Of a DNA stretch of 58,726 nt, positions 1-8,281 are shown piece by piece. The DNA comes from Pseudochelatococcus contaminans (lineage in GTDB: Bacteria > Pseudomonadota > Alphaproteobacteria > Rhizobiales > Beijerinckiaceae). The first letter of the stretch is position 1. Each line of letters opens with the position of its first letter. A program made the position numbers and the translations under genes. The stretch spans positions 1 to 58,726 of the forward strand of contig NZ_JACICC010000011.1 of the NCBI RefSeq assembly GCF_014195635.1. Reading direction: 5' to 3'. The notes beneath the pieces are model-generated. The model saw only the letters and a program-made list of their open reading frames with translations, had not been told where the DNA came from and searched no databases.

Positions 1-18
1 AACCACCCAACATAATAA

Positions 19-95
<77 letters not shown>

Positions 96-121
96 AAAAT
101 ATGCAATAATGTCAAACGTTT

Positions 122-145
122 AACCCGCCCCACAGGCGGGTTTTT
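122..145 (+). terminator. Rho-independent terminator after tRNA-fMet
   Basis: An 8-bp stem, AACCCGCC paired with GGCGGGTT, with a five-base loop, running into TTTTT on the + strand. It lies 27 nt after the tRNA and fits as its terminator. Confidence 0.85.
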
Positions 146-462
146 GCGTTTATAAACCCATTGCCACCAAATCCAAAATTCTTCGTTCAGTACCAGCCAC
201 TTACAAATAATCCCCCAAACCGTACCATTCCGTACAAATTCCTCCGTGGCACACGCACAGCACATGAAACAGAACAAATAATCATAAAACGTTCCTCGTA
301 TGAGCTGTCAGGATGACTTGATTTACGGCCTCCTCATGAGCAGGAGCGATCATCACCTTTGCCCGGCGCGACGCGATTGCGACCGCGCCGGCATCAGCAT
401 ACGGGTTGTAATCGACACGCCATACACAACAAGAGGAGGGCACAGCCTCTCCGGCGGCTGAC
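146..462. other. Intergenic stretch without a supported gene
   Basis: No convincing gene is visible. A minus-strand open frame covers 282-596, but it lacks an independent start and overlaps the protease remnant in another frame. Its C-terminal part could be decayed coding sequence, but I cannot assign it. Confidence 0.5.
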
Positions 463-868
463 CTACTGCTCGCATACGACCAAGGCTGAAAATGATTTCG
501 CCCGGTCCGCAATGTCTGGCGGTTTGAGCGTCGTGGCACCGGGGGCGCCGATTTTAAGCTGAATGCCTTGGGCTTCCAGGAAGCCCTGTACGACACTTGC
601 TTTGATGGCGAAGTTTACATTTTGCGCCAGATCATCTGTAGCCGCTGCAACTTTCAGGGCATTCAGCTTTGAAACTACCACACCCACGACATTACCGGCA
701 TCATCAAGCAGTGGCCCGCCGCTATTCAGGGTTGAACTGGTGCAGAAATCTGAAGCATACGGGTGTCGTCCCCCAAACTGACAAGCGCCGTCACGCTGCC
801 TTGCGTGAAGTTGCCGCTCGATGTGAGAATACCCGTCAGAGGGTAGCCGTGTCCGTCGTCGAATGATT
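463..868 (-). pseudogene. Trypsin-like serine protease, 3' remnant (frameshifted, IS-truncated)
   Basis: The minus strand encodes the C-terminal third of a trypsin-like (S1/HtrA-type) peptidase. Upstream of about position 731 it reads GYPLTGILTSSGNF..., LVSLGDDTRM, QISAPVQP. Downstream, in the neighbouring frame, it continues NSGGPLLDD, VVGVVVSKLNALK and QNVNFAIK, ending at the stop at 463-465. The join falls inside the catalytic GNSGG motif, where one base appears to be lost. This separates the serine nucleophile from the upstream sequence. The 5' end, with the catalytic His and Asp, is missing because the IS3-family element starts at 869. The gene is therefore doubly inactivated. Confidence 0.8.
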
Positions 869-923
869 TGAGACTTTTTGGGCTCTGGAAGACTGGAGTT
901 TCCGGCTCGGTTTGCGTGTTTAT

Positions 924-1904
924 TTAAGCCGCTTTGGCTTGGTGGTTCAAGCGGCGCTGTTTGATCGTGTCTCGTTTGCCCCTTTCGCGTTCGAGCAGAA
1001 TGGTCTGACCACGCCCGAAGTAGACGTCGGCCGGGGTGAGATTGTCGAGGCTCTCGTGGTATCGGCGATGATTGTAATGCTCGACGAATGCTGCAATCTG
1101 GGCTTCGAGATCTTCCTGAAAGAAGTAGTTTTCCAAGAGGATGCGATTCTTCAGCGTCTGATGCCAGCGTTCGATCTTCCCCTGCGTTTGTGGATGGCGG
1201 GGAGCGCCGTGGACGTGATCGATCTTGTATTTCTCCAGCCATTCACCGAGATCGGAAGCGACGTAACATGGACCGTTGTCGGACAGCAGGCGCGGCCGGT
1301 GTTCGACCTTGACATTGTCGCAGCATGAGGCTGCCAGCGCCAGGTCGAGCGTGTCAGTGACATCGTCCACCTTCATGCTGGTGCACAGCTTCCAGGCGAT
1401 GATGTAGCGGGAGTAATCATCGAGAATGGTCGACAGGTAGAACCATCCCCATCCGATGACCTTCAGATAGGTGAAATCGGTCTGCCACATCTCGTTCGGC
1501 CTCGTGGTCTTGTCCTTGAACTCGTCATTAGCCTTGATGACGATATAGGCGGGCAACGTGATCAGGTCATGGGCCTTGAGCAAGCGATAGACAGAAGCCT
1601 CTGATACGAAATAGCTTTCCGTATCGGTGAACCTCATCGCCAGTTCGCACGGCAAAAGATCGGCATGATCCAGCGCCATGGTGATGATCCGATCCCTGAT
1701 ATCGTCGGGGATGCGGTTCCACACCCGTGATGGCGCGGACGGCCGGTCTTCCAGCCCCTCGACGCCATGGGTCAGGAAGCGATCATACCAGCGATAGAAC
1801 GTCGGCCTTGGAATGCCCAGCTTGTCGAGGATTTGCCGGGCCGACAGATGCGACTGCTCCACAAGCCGGATGATCTCAAGTTTCTCAGCGGCGGGGTATC
1901 TCAT
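924..1904 (-). CDS. IS3-family transposase OrfB (DDE integrase)
   Basis: A 326-aa transposase catalytic subunit. It has an N-terminal helix-turn-helix region (RQILDKLGIPRPTFYRW) and an integrase core of the rve type. The acidic triad is visible: D in QTDFTYL, D in LLSDNGPCY and E in GKIERWHQ. The C-terminal tail HYNHRRYHESL..TPADVYFGR is typical of IS3 OrfB. Its ATG overlaps the orfA stop as ATGA (1901-1904), so translation is coupled or uses frameshifting. It appears intact and potentially active. It is related to, but not identical with, the transposase fragment at 16237-16581. Confidence 0.95.
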   Translation of the reverse strand: MRYPAAEKLEIIRLVEQSHLSARQILDKLGIPRPTFYRWYDRFLTHGVEGLEDRPSAPSRVWNRIPDDIRDRIITMALDHADLLPCELAMRFTDTESYFVSEASVYRLLKAHDLITLPAYIVIKANDEFKDKTTRPNEMWQTDFTYLKVIGWGWFYLSTILDDYSRYIIAWKLCTSMKVDDVTDTLDLALAASCCDNVKVEHRPRLLSDNGPCYVASDLGEWLEKYKIDHVHGAPRHPQTQGKIERWHQTLKNRILLENYFFQEDLEAQIAAFVEHYNHRRYHESLDNLTPADVYFGRGQTILLERERGKRDTIKQRRLNHQAKAA

Positions 1905-2326
1905 TCGTCGTCGCCCCCATCCCCGATCATGCTTTTTTTGAGCAGGCGGTTTTCCAGGGTGAGGTCGGCCAGCGTCTTTTTCAGGTCGCGGCTTTCACGG
2001 CGCAGCGCCTTGACCTCGTCACTGATCGCCGGGCGGGCCGTGTCGCCAGCAAGCCGCTTCTTACCTGCTTCGAGAAATTCCTTTGACCAGCTATAATAAA
2101 GGCTCTCGGCGATCCCTTCCCGGCGGCAGATCGCAGCGATGCTGTCCTCGCCACGCAAGCCTTCCAGAACGATGCGGATTTTCTCCTCCGACGAATGGTG
2201 CTTGCGCGTGGCGCGGCGGATATCCTTGATCGTCTTGTCGGCCGCCGATGTCTGCGGCCCGGTTTTCTGTCTCATCTTCGCTTCCTTTGAGGGAGCTACG
2301 ATGAGCCGAAAATCTTCTCTTCTCAA
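1901..2326 (-). CDS. IS3-family OrfA (DNA-binding subunit)
   Basis: A 141-aa protein with the OrfA helix-turn-helix (HHSSEEKIRIVLEGL...IAAICRREGIAESLYYSW). A leucine-rich coiled coil near the C-terminus (LRRESRDLKKTLADLTLENRLLKK) is expected to mediate multimerisation with OrfB. The real start may be internal, at M18 (MRQKTGPQ), because the first 17 residues read into the terminal inverted repeat. It overlaps orfB by 4 bp. Confidence 0.9.
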   Translation of the reverse strand: MRREDFRLIVAPSKEAKMRQKTGPQTSAADKTIKDIRRATRKHHSSEEKIRIVLEGLRGEDSIAAICRREGIAESLYYSWSKEFLEAGKKRLAGDTARPAISDEVKALRRESRDLKKTLADLTLENRLLKKSMIGDGGDDE

Positions 2327-2370
2327 TTAAACCAATTCTGTCTCATGGGCGCTGATGTCGAACAGGGGCC

Positions 2371-2505
2371 AACATCGCCGCCTTCATCGACGCGCACAAC
2401 GATAACCCAAAACCCTACTGATGGGTTAAATCCGCCGAAGAAATCCTGGCCTCCATCAAACGATTCTACCAGCGAGCACAGCAGAACCTGTGCCGAGAAC
2501 TTTAG
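2371..2505 (+). pseudogene. IS630-family transposase, C-terminal remnant
   Basis: This frame reads NIAAFIDAHNDNPKPY, stop, WVKSAEEILASIKRFYQRAQ, then CREL and a stop at 2503-2505. It is the typical C-terminus of IS630/Tc1-type transposases (DFI..HN..PKP..W....ILA.I.R). The internal TGA replaces an expected arginine codon. The upstream part was removed where the IS3 element ends at 2345. Confidence 0.7.
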
Positions 2506-2606
2506 ATTCAAGTGGCCAGAAAAACTGGCGGGCGCAGACGAGTATGTGGGGCGCTTGAGTCAGAAGGAAGAATTCCCTAATATGCACGCCGCAATGGAAA
2601 AAAGGT

Positions 2607-3443
2607 TTGGGCGTGAAGATTAGCGATAAAGACACTGATGCCATCGACGAAACTATCGACGATCAGTCGGAGAATAATGACGCTCAGCCTGCCGATCTTA
2701 TAAACAAATCGGTCATCAAGGCGGTGACCATTCTTAATGAACTTGGCCGCCATCCCACTGGTATCAGTGTTACAGAGTTGGCCAAGATTGTGCGTATGTC
2801 TAGGCCGACAGTCTTTCGACTGCTCCTCAGCCTTGAACAGACGGGCTTTGTCGAGAGGGAGGAGAATAAGTACACATTGGGCTGGAAAGTCGCGAGACTT
2901 GGGCGACTGGCTGACCCGCATGGGGGTATCATTGCCCGTGTCCAACCCGCTCTGCGCCAGTTGGCCGACACCTTTAATGAGATGATCGGCTACGCCGTTT
3001 ATAATGGAGACGGCGAGTTCGATCTGATTGCAGAGGCTCATGCGTCGCGCATGGTAACCGTGCAAGGTTATCTCGGCACGGATTTCCCTCTACATGCCAC
3101 TGCAACCAGTAAAATAGCGCTCTCAAACCTCACGGATAAAGAGATCATATCCCGTCTACCTAAGAAGCTGACGCGATACGCCAGTGCAACAATTGTTGAT
3201 CACGATAAGTTTCTGCAAAATATTCATGAAATCCGCAAACTTGGATACGCTATTATTGATGATGAGCTTGAAGAAAGTCTATTCTCTCTCGCCGTTCCTG
3301 TGCGGGACAGGCGCGATAATATAATTGGAATTCTCTCTGTATCCGGCCCGTCCGAGAGAATGCGCCAGCGCCCTGCCGGGGATATAGCGCGCGAGTTGTC
3401 AGCCGGTAGTCATGCCATTGTCCAGGCTCTGTCGACGAAGTAG
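2607..3443 (+). CDS. IclR-family transcriptional regulator
   Basis: A 278-aa regulator. The N-terminal winged helix-turn-helix lies at about residues 32-95 (SVIKAVTILNEL, SVTELAKIVRMSRPTVFRLL). The IclR effector-binding domain occupies about residues 110-275 (HATATSKIALSNL, GYAIIDDELEESLFSLAVPVRD, ISVSGPSERM). The start is TTG at 2607 or GTG at 2613, behind an A-rich GG sequence; I cannot decide between them. The first 30 residues are acidic and probably disordered. Its best candidate targets are three near-identical sites at 3702, 8732 and 10417. Their half-site layout (TGAAC, GTTC, TGAACG) resembles that known for PcaU/PobR-type IclR proteins. It would then sense the substrate of the neighbouring oxygenase pathway. 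That regulator-site link is inference. Confidence 0.93.
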   Translation: MGVKISDKDTDAIDETIDDQSENNDAQPADLINKSVIKAVTILNELGRHPTGISVTELAKIVRMSRPTVFRLLLSLEQTGFVEREENKYTLGWKVARLGRLADPHGGIIARVQPALRQLADTFNEMIGYAVYNGDGEFDLIAEAHASRMVTVQGYLGTDFPLHATATSKIALSNLTDKEIISRLPKKLTRYASATIVDHDKFLQNIHEIRKLGYAIIDDELEESLFSLAVPVRDRRDNIIGILSVSGPSERMRQRPAGDIARELSAGSHAIVQALSTK

Positions 3444-3701
3444 CTGTTTGGGATGATATTTATTCTGTATATTTATTGATGGGCAAAATATAATACATCA
3501 TAAACGAGAATGATGTGATTTTAATGCATTTGACATTAGCCGATGTTCTTGTCGATATGGATTGTATCAATCTATTATACGCATTCCGCAATCTAGCTGC
3601 CGTGTGACGTTCGTTATCGCTGAGCCTTCTCCCAGATGGCACACACGCCGCATGTCCACCATTGACAGTTTCACAAAGAACCATTATTTGTGATCTCATA
3701 A
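3444..3701. other. Intergenic region after the IclR gene
   Basis: A+T-rich sequence with no supported gene. A minus-strand frame (3460-3732) has no family resemblance. A small palindrome, GATTG-TAT-CAATC, lies at 3560-3572 and could be a protein-binding site. The 3' part leads into the operator at 3702. Confidence 0.4.
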
Positions 3702-3727
3702 TGAACAATAAGTTCGATATGTGAACG
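3702..3727 (+). promoter_or_regulatory. Candidate IclR-type operator upstream of the ribBX unit
   Basis: A 26-nt site with half-sites TGAAC (3702-3706), GTTC (3712-3715) and TGAACG (3722-3727). It keeps the same spacing as the sites at 8732 and 10417 and matches the latter at 20 of 26 positions. The direct-plus-inverted arrangement of three half-sites is what IclR regulators of the PcaU type recognise. Confidence 0.6.
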
Positions 3728-3743
3728 ATCAATGGGGAGCTTC

Positions 3744-4043
3744 ATGGGATTTGGGTTAGGGCTGTCCTTGCGAGGAGACTTGTCCGCGGATCGGCATGCG
3801 GTTTTTCCGTGGCTTACACGCGGGAATGCAATCCAAAGCATCATCGATGAAAAAGATGTCAGTCAAGTGCAAGTGGTTGATATTCTCCAGCAAAAATTGA
3901 TTCAATGTAATATTTTGCTTGCAGCCGCTGATGCAGTCTTGCTGGGAAGCCGCATTGATAGACACAAGCAAACCAATATCTCTGTATCGATACCATCGAC
4001 TGACCGGCCCAAATTCGGCTTGCAATGCGTTGAGAAGGATTGA
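3744..4043 (+). CDS. Small hypothetical protein upstream of ribBX
   Basis: A 99-aa frame that I do not recognise. The start chosen is ATG 3744, preceded by GGGGAG at 3734-3739; an alternative ATG lies at 3732. The stop is 3 nt before the ribBX ATG, and its last codons contain the ribBX ribosome-binding site (AAGGA), so the two would be translationally coupled. The candidate operator ends 16 nt upstream of the start. There are no membrane segments or obvious motifs, and the middle (IQSIIDEKDVSQVQVVDILQ) looks helical. A minus-strand frame overlaps it, so coding status rests on position alone. It could equally be an untranslated leader. Confidence 0.4.
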   Translation: MGFGLGLSLRGDLSADRHAVFPWLTRGNAIQSIIDEKDVSQVQVVDILQQKLIQCNILLAAADAVLLGSRIDRHKQTNISVSIPSTDRPKFGLQCVEKD

Positions 4044-4046
4044 GTC

Positions 4047-5192
4047 ATGGTTGCGCTTAGAGTTGCCGCTTCAAGGCCTGACGCTCTCTCCAGCATTGAA
4101 GAGATTATTGAAGAAGCCCGAAATGGCCGTATGTTTATTCTGGTGGATGATGAGGACCGCGAGAATGAGGGCGATCTAATCATTCCGGCCCAGATGGCAA
4201 CCCCGGAAAAGATTAACTTCATGGCGACCCATGGGCGAGGGCTCATCTGTCTGGCCATGACCAAGGCGCGGGTGGATACCCTTGGCCTATCGCCAATGGT
4301 CAAGAAGAACGGAACTCGTCACGAGACTGCCTTTACCGCTTCGATTGAGGCGCGTGCCGGAGTGTCTACAGGCATCTCGGCTGCGGACAGGGCAAGGACG
4401 ATTTCCGTCGCCATCGATACAGCCAACGGCCCGGAAGAGATTGTCAGTCCCGGCCATGTCTTTCCGCTGATCGCCCGAGATGGGGGCGTCCTTGTGCGTG
4501 CCGGACATACCGAAGCGGCTGTCGATGTGTCACGGCTTGCGGGGCTCAATCCGGCCGGCGTGATCTGCGAGATTATGAACGACGATGGAACGATGGCACG
4601 GTTGGATGATCTGATCGCTTTTGCCCAGCGCCACAACCTTAAAATCGGGACTATTCGCGACCTTATCGCTTATCGCCGCCGGTATGACCACTTGGTAGAG
4701 CGGAGGGCTGAAGCGGTTTTTACCAGTCGCTGGGGTGGCGAGTGGCGCGCGATAACTTTCCTGAACCGCGCGACCGGAACCGAGCAGATTGCGCTGGTAA
4801 AGGGTAGAATTGATCCTGCTCGACCGACCCTCGTGCGCATGCACGCCATTTCCGCATTTCGCGACATTTTTGGAGGAGATGGGCGCGGTGCGGGTATGCT
4901 TGAAGAGTCGATGCGCATCATAGGCGAGGAGGGCTGCGGCGTCATCATTGCTATCAGCGACATGCGTAGTGATCGTTTCACGGTGGCATTGAAGGTTCAT
5001 GCCGGTGCGTTGTCAGAAAATGACATGGAAGAGCTGCGTGATTACGGCGTTGGTGCGATGATCCTCACGGAGTTGGGGGTGGAGCAGATGGTCTTGCTTA
5101 CCAACTCTCATCATGCGCCGGTTGCATTGTCAGGCTATGGTTTGTCAGTGATTGCCGAGCGCCCGGTGTCGCTTCCGCCGTCTCCCATCTGA
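4047..5192 (+). CDS. ribB: RibBX-type 3,4-dihydroxy-2-butanone-4-phosphate synthase with degenerate RibA domain
   Basis: A 381-aa protein. Residues about 10-215 form a complete DHBP synthase (RibB), which converts ribulose 5-phosphate to the four-carbon riboflavin precursor. Visible motifs are [55 protein letters not shown] and [12 protein letters not shown]. Residues about 225-370 follow the GTP cyclohydrolase II fold but lack the zinc cysteines normally found in the VH.ECLTGD...CDC region, here [17 protein letters not shown]. That half therefore should not be a cyclohydrolase. Such RibBX hybrids are known in Proteobacteria. It lies near an FMN-dependent oxygenase and flavin reductase and shares their candidate operator, which suggests extra flavin production when the pathway is induced. 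Confidence 0.92.
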   Translation: MVALRVAASRPDALSSIEEIIEEARNGRMFILVDDEDRENEGDLIIPAQMATPEKINFMATHGRGLICLAMTKARVDTLGLSPMVKKNGTRHETAFTASIEARAGVSTGISAADRARTISVAIDTANGPEEIVSPGHVFPLIARDGGVLVRAGHTEAAVDVSRLAGLNPAGVICEIMNDDGTMARLDDLIAFAQRHNLKIGTIRDLIAYRRRYDHLVERRAEAVFTSRWGGEWRAITFLNRATGTEQIALVKGRIDPARPTLVRMHAISAFRDIFGGDGRGAGMLEESMRIIGEEGCGVIIAISDMRSDRFTVALKVHAGALSENDMEELRDYGVGAMILTELGVEQMVLLTNSHHAPVALSGYGLSVIAERPVSLPPSPI

Positions 5193-5450
5193 CCAAATAG
5201 CAGCTTGGCCCAAATCGCGATCACGTTCAGGTTCCGCCAGCGTGCACACCTGCATCTATCTTTCTTTTCGTGACACTTTTGGCCTGACAACCGGCTATTT
5301 TCCCACCCGACGGAAGGCTGTGCCGCATGGCCACGAGGATTTTCCGACTCCATAGATTAGGGAGGAGGGCGCTTGAATGTGCCGGATGTCGGCTGTCGCA
5401 TGAGCCCCGAAATATAATCAGCACGTCCCTTCATTCACGTGGCCAATCGG
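5193..5450. other. Intergenic region between ribBX and the TetR gene
   Basis: No supported gene, RNA or strong hairpin is visible. The right end leads into the paired TetR-type operators at 5451-5501. Confidence 0.4.
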
Positions 5451-5468
5451 GTAGAATGATCTCTCTAC
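5451..5468 (+). promoter_or_regulatory. TetR-type operator, distal copy
   Basis: The sequence GTAGAATGATCTCTCTAC is itself an imperfect palindrome (GTAGA-NN-GATC-NN-TCTAC). It is repeated in exact inverted orientation at 5484-5501 after a 15-bp spacer. Twin operators around a promoter fit autorepression by the TetR protein encoded immediately downstream. Confidence 0.75.
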
Positions 5469-5483
5469 TTTTTTCTTGACGCG

Positions 5484-5501
5484 GTAGAGAGATCATTCTA
5501 C
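5484..5501 (+). promoter_or_regulatory. TetR-type operator, proximal copy, with possible promoter
   Basis: This is the exact reverse complement of 5451-5468. A TTGACG box at 5476-5481 in the spacer could serve as the -35 element. The -10 region (near 5499, TACCTA, a weak match) would then lie at the edge of this operator, so bound repressor would block RNA polymerase. It ends 16 nt before the GTG chosen for the TetR gene. Confidence 0.7.
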
Positions 5502-5517
5502 CTAAGAGGTGCTTGAA

Positions 5518-6060
5518 GTGAAAGACAAGATAGCGTGCGAACTGGAGCGCAGTTTTGCTGCGTACGGATTTGCTGAACAAGGCGTCGATGCACTTCGAAC
5601 GCGGGCTGATGTTTCTTTTCGTACACTCTATAAGTATTTCCCAAGCCGAGAGGCGATGATTGTTGGAGCTCTCGAGTATCGCCACCGGCGATATTTTGAC
5701 TGGCTTGCCGGCGGTCCTCAGACCGGCGTCGAGCACATTCTTCACCCGCTTGTGCGGTTAAGCGATTGGCTCGCCGAAGTTGCGAATACCGGGTGCCTTT
5801 TCATGAATGCGCTTGCTGAATATCCAGACAGCGAAATAATCGCGGCGACTGTAAAGTCTCATAAAAAAATGCTGGCTGACGAATTCAAACTTCGCTTGGA
5901 AAAGGTAGCGTCAGACCGTGATACCCGGCTTATCGCCGATACGTTGTTTCTTCTTCATGAAGGTATGACCCAGGCATCAAGACTTCAAGACCGAGAGAAG
6001 ATTACGCAGGCAGCACTGCTCGCAGCCAGGGCGGCGCTGTTAGCGGAGAAGATCGAATAA
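5518..6060 (+). CDS. TetR-family transcriptional repressor
   Basis: A protein of about 180 aa. The N-terminal HTH at residues 5-50 includes LRTRADVSFRTLYKYFPSREAMIVGAL, the TetR signature; the rest is a helical ligand-binding domain. I chose GTG 5518 because AAGAGG (5505-5509) lies at normal distance from it; GTG 5509 is possible but has no clear binding site. The gene ends 24 nt before the enolase-superfamily gene on the same strand, so the two form an operon behind the twin operators. It is the likely repressor of that operon, released by the enolase substrate or a related metabolite (inference). Confidence 0.92.
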   Translation: MKDKIACELERSFAAYGFAEQGVDALRTRADVSFRTLYKYFPSREAMIVGALEYRHRRYFDWLAGGPQTGVEHILHPLVRLSDWLAEVANTGCLFMNALAEYPDSEIIAATVKSHKKMLADEFKLRLEKVASDRDTRLIADTLFLLHEGMTQASRLQDREKITQAALLAARAALLAEKIE

Positions 6061-6084
6061 GATTTTATCTGGGAGAGAAGCAAA

Positions 6085-7185
6085 GTGAAAATTAAGAAAA
6101 TAGAGATTTACGCCCATGAGCTTCCGGTAAAGAATCCACCGCGTGTCATGTCGAGTGGTACAGTGTATTCATTGGATACAACGCTCGTCAGGCTCGTCGC
6201 CGAAGATGGGACAGAAGGCTGGGGAGAGACTTGCCCGGTTGGTCCAACTTATGCAGAAGCGCACGCCACGGGTGCGCGTGCCGCGTTGATCGAGATGGCG
6301 CCCGGCTTGGTTGGCGCCGATTTATGGCCCGTTGCGCTTCACCGGCGCATGGATTCTCTGCTTAATGGGCATCACTATGCCAAGGCGGCGGTCGATATTG
6401 CTGCCCACGATCTGATCGGTAAAAAGCTTGGTATTCGTGTCGCGGAGCTTCTGGGCGGCGGTGCTGTAGAGCGTGTGCCGACGTATTACTCCACCGGCGT
6501 AGGAGATCCGGACGAAATCGCTCGCATCGCCAAGGAGCGGATGGAGGAAGGGTATCCCCGTCTGCAAGTCAAGCTTGGCGGGCGCAGTGTCGATGCCGAT
6601 ATCGCGACGTTACGCAAAGTTTGGGAAGTTATCCGAGGCTCCGGCATGCGACTTGCGGCCGACGGCAATCGCGGCTGGAACACGCGGGACGTTTTGCATC
6701 TCACTCGCGTATGCGTCGACATTCCATTTGTCCTTGAGCAGCCCTGCAACAGCATAGAAGAGCTGATTAGCATTCGCAGGCTGATCCAGCATCCAATTTA
6801 CATGGATGAAAACGGCGTCAATCTAAGCACAGTGATCACCGCGGCTGGGACAGGCCTTGTCGATGGGTTCGGCATGAAGGTTACCAGAATTGGCGGTCTA
6901 TTGCAGATGCGAACATTCCGCGACATTTGCGCCGCAAGAAACTTGCCGCATACCAGCGACGATGCTTGGGGCGGCGATGTGATTGCTGCTGCATGCGTTC
7001 ATTTAGGCGCAACGATCAGGCCAGATTTGAACGAAGGAGCCTGGATTGCTGCGCCTTATATAGAGGGACATTACGACAAGACCGGCGTGCGTATCGAAAG
7101 CGGTCATATCGCCCTTCCAAAAGGGCCGGGATTAGGCCTGACGATTGATCGGGAACAATTTGGATCACCTGTCGCCAGCTTTTAG
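6085..7185 (+). CDS. Enolase-superfamily enzyme, similar to cis-3-hydroxy-L-proline dehydratase / hydroxyproline-betaine epimerase
   Basis: A 366-aa mandelate racemase/muconate lactonising-type enzyme. The N-terminal capping domain includes [24 protein letters not shown]. The barrel has the expected lysine in RLQVKLGG and metal ligands D in LAADGNRG, E in VLEQPCN and D/E in YMDENG. A second lysine ([11 protein letters not shown]) and the late TSDDAWGGD segment complete the site. The [13 protein letters not shown] and NYAKAA-like ([14 protein letters not shown]) blocks are those I associate with proline-derivative dehydratases and epimerases. The precise substrate is not decidable by eye. It starts with GTG behind GGGAGAGAAG, directly after tetR. 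It would feed a proline-type degradation route ending in alpha-ketoglutarate semialdehyde, consistent with the dehydrogenase at 12703. Confidence 0.85.
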   Translation: MKIKKIEIYAHELPVKNPPRVMSSGTVYSLDTTLVRLVAEDGTEGWGETCPVGPTYAEAHATGARAALIEMAPGLVGADLWPVALHRRMDSLLNGHHYAKAAVDIAAHDLIGKKLGIRVAELLGGGAVERVPTYYSTGVGDPDEIARIAKERMEEGYPRLQVKLGGRSVDADIATLRKVWEVIRGSGMRLAADGNRGWNTRDVLHLTRVCVDIPFVLEQPCNSIEELISIRRLIQHPIYMDENGVNLSTVITAAGTGLVDGFGMKVTRIGGLLQMRTFRDICAARNLPHTSDDAWGGDVIAAACVHLGATIRPDLNEGAWIAAPYIEGHYDKTGVRIESGHIALPKGPGLGLTIDREQFGSPVASF

Positions 7186-7245
7186 AGCACCGAATACTCT
7201 GATGGAAACAGGCCGAGCGCCCTAAATTCTATATTTTACTATAAG

Positions 7246-7279
7246 TTGCGTTCAAGTCGATCCGTCGGCTTGAACGCAA
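7246..7279. terminator. Perfect 11-bp inverted repeat between convergent units
   Basis: TTGCGTTCAAG (7246-7256) and CTTGAACGCAA (7269-7279) are separated by 12 nt. The repeat lies about 60 nt after the enolase gene. It lacks a T-run, so it is either a processing/termination hairpin or a protein-binding palindrome. It contains GTTC and GAAC elements but not the spacing of the IclR-type sites. Confidence 0.5.
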
Positions 7280-7431
7280 TCTGCTCTGCACGTGGTCTGA
7301 TTCCTCAGACGGTCGAGGGCGCGCACCGTTGGCACATCCCTCAAAATCGTTCAGTCCATGGAGCGCCTTAACTGCATCAGATCATATGAACATGATCCAG
7401 AATGATCAAAAGCGGCTCCATAATGGCTCCG

Positions 7432-7457
7432 AAAAACCCGACGCGCATGCGCCGGGT
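7432..7457 (-). terminator. Rho-independent terminator of the HpaI aldolase gene
   Basis: Read on the minus strand: ACCCG, a 12-nt loop containing the palindrome GCGCATGCGC, then CGGGT running into TTTT. It starts 27 nt past the aldolase stop codon. Confidence 0.65.
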
Positions 7458-7483
7458 ATGATAATTGGCCGCGACAGAAGAAA

Positions 7484-8281
7484 TCAGTTTCCGCCAAACA
7501 GCTTTCGGGCCGCTTCTACGGAATCGTGGGCGGCGATACCCAGCAGCCCTATGTCCGCAGCTATAGGCATGAAGCGGTAGCCGATGGCCGCCATCCGTCC
7601 GGCAAGTGTCACTTCCCCGGCATAGATGCCAGGTACGACGCCGGCCTCGTTGCAGCGGCGTGCGATCTTGGCCAGTGTACCATCTGGCTCTCCCCGCGTT
7701 AGTTCTGCCAGACTGACACCCAGCCCCAGCGCCAGATCGTAAGGACCAACGAGGATCGCGTCCGGCCGGGTTGCGAGTATATCGTCAAGATTTTCCAATC
7801 CTTGGGCTGTTTCTATCATCAGAATGCACAACGGATCGTCTTCCGGGTTGCCCGGGATCGGTTTTGGATATCGGGGGCTGCGGCGTGTCGGGCTATAGCT
7901 TCGCTTCCCACGCGGTGGGAAACGGCATCCCGCAATCAGTCTGCGAGCCGTTTCCGCATCCTCGACAGTGGGAAATACGATTGCACCTGCTCCAGCGTCG
8001 ATCGCACGTCCAGCGATGCCTGTTTCATGCCCCGGCACGCGGACCATTGTGGGTACCGAGAAGAGGTGAGCAGCTTCCACCAATGCCTGAATTTCAGAAG
8101 CTTCAGGCCCGCCGTGCTGGGCATCAATGCAGATCCAGTCAAATGCTTCTGCAGCCAGAATATCAATCACCAGCGGATCGCGAAAACAGGACCATGCACC
8201 AAGATGCAGGTTGCCGTCTCCCAGGTTCAGCCGGGGTGTCCTCAATCCACTGTCCCGTTCACTTTGGCCGTGTATTTTCAT
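7484..8281 (-). CDS. HpcH/HpaI-family class II aldolase
   Basis: A protein of about 265 aa that should cleave a 4-hydroxy-2-oxo acid to pyruvate and an aldehyde using a divalent metal. Visible family motifs are WICIDAQHGG (catalytic His/Asp), TMVRVPG, AGAGAIVFPTVEDA, LCILMIETAQGLENLDDI (metal Glu) and DAILVGPYDLALGLG (metal Asp). I start it at ATG 8281, preceded by AGAGGAAAA; a longer frame to 8344 has no ribosome-binding site. It is transcribed opposite to its neighbours with its own terminator. In this neighbourhood it could take the keto-acid made by the enolase-family enzyme or the hydratase at 11878. The exact substrate is unknown. Confidence 0.9.
   Translation of the reverse strand: MKIHGQSERDSGLRTPRLNLGDGNLHLGAWSCFRDPLVIDILAAEAFDWICIDAQHGGPEASEIQALVEAAHLFSVPTMVRVPGHETGIAGRAIDAGAGAIVFPTVEDAETARRLIAGCRFPPRGKRSYSPTRRSPRYPKPIPGNPEDDPLCILMIETAQGLENLDDILATRPDAILVGPYDLALGLGVSLAELTRGEPDGTLAKIARRCNEAGVVPGIYAGEVTLAGRMAAIGYRFMPIAADIGLLGIAAHDSVEAARKLFGGN

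Larger units (their letters stand above)
869..2345 (-). mobile_element. IS3-family insertion sequence, apparently complete
   Basis: A 1477-bp unit carries orfA and orfB on the minus strand. Both ends carry an imperfect inverted repeat starting TGAGAC (869-874 and complement of 2340-2345), with a second matching block ending TTTTCGGCTC versus TTTCCGGCTC. I see no target duplication next to the ends (GATT on the left, TGGG on the right). Recombination may therefore have followed insertion: the two flanks are unrelated, a protease remnant and an IS630 remnant. Confidence 0.85.

Noticed and set aside
3444-4046. FMN riboswitch upstream of ribBX
   Set aside because: I looked for the conserved G-rich core and flanking stems of the RFN element and did not see them; control by the repeated operator fits better.
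7246-7279. Fourth copy of the IclR-type operator
   Set aside because: It contains GTTC and GAAC but with a 12-nt loop and no third half-site, and lies between convergent gene ends, so a terminator-like role is likelier.
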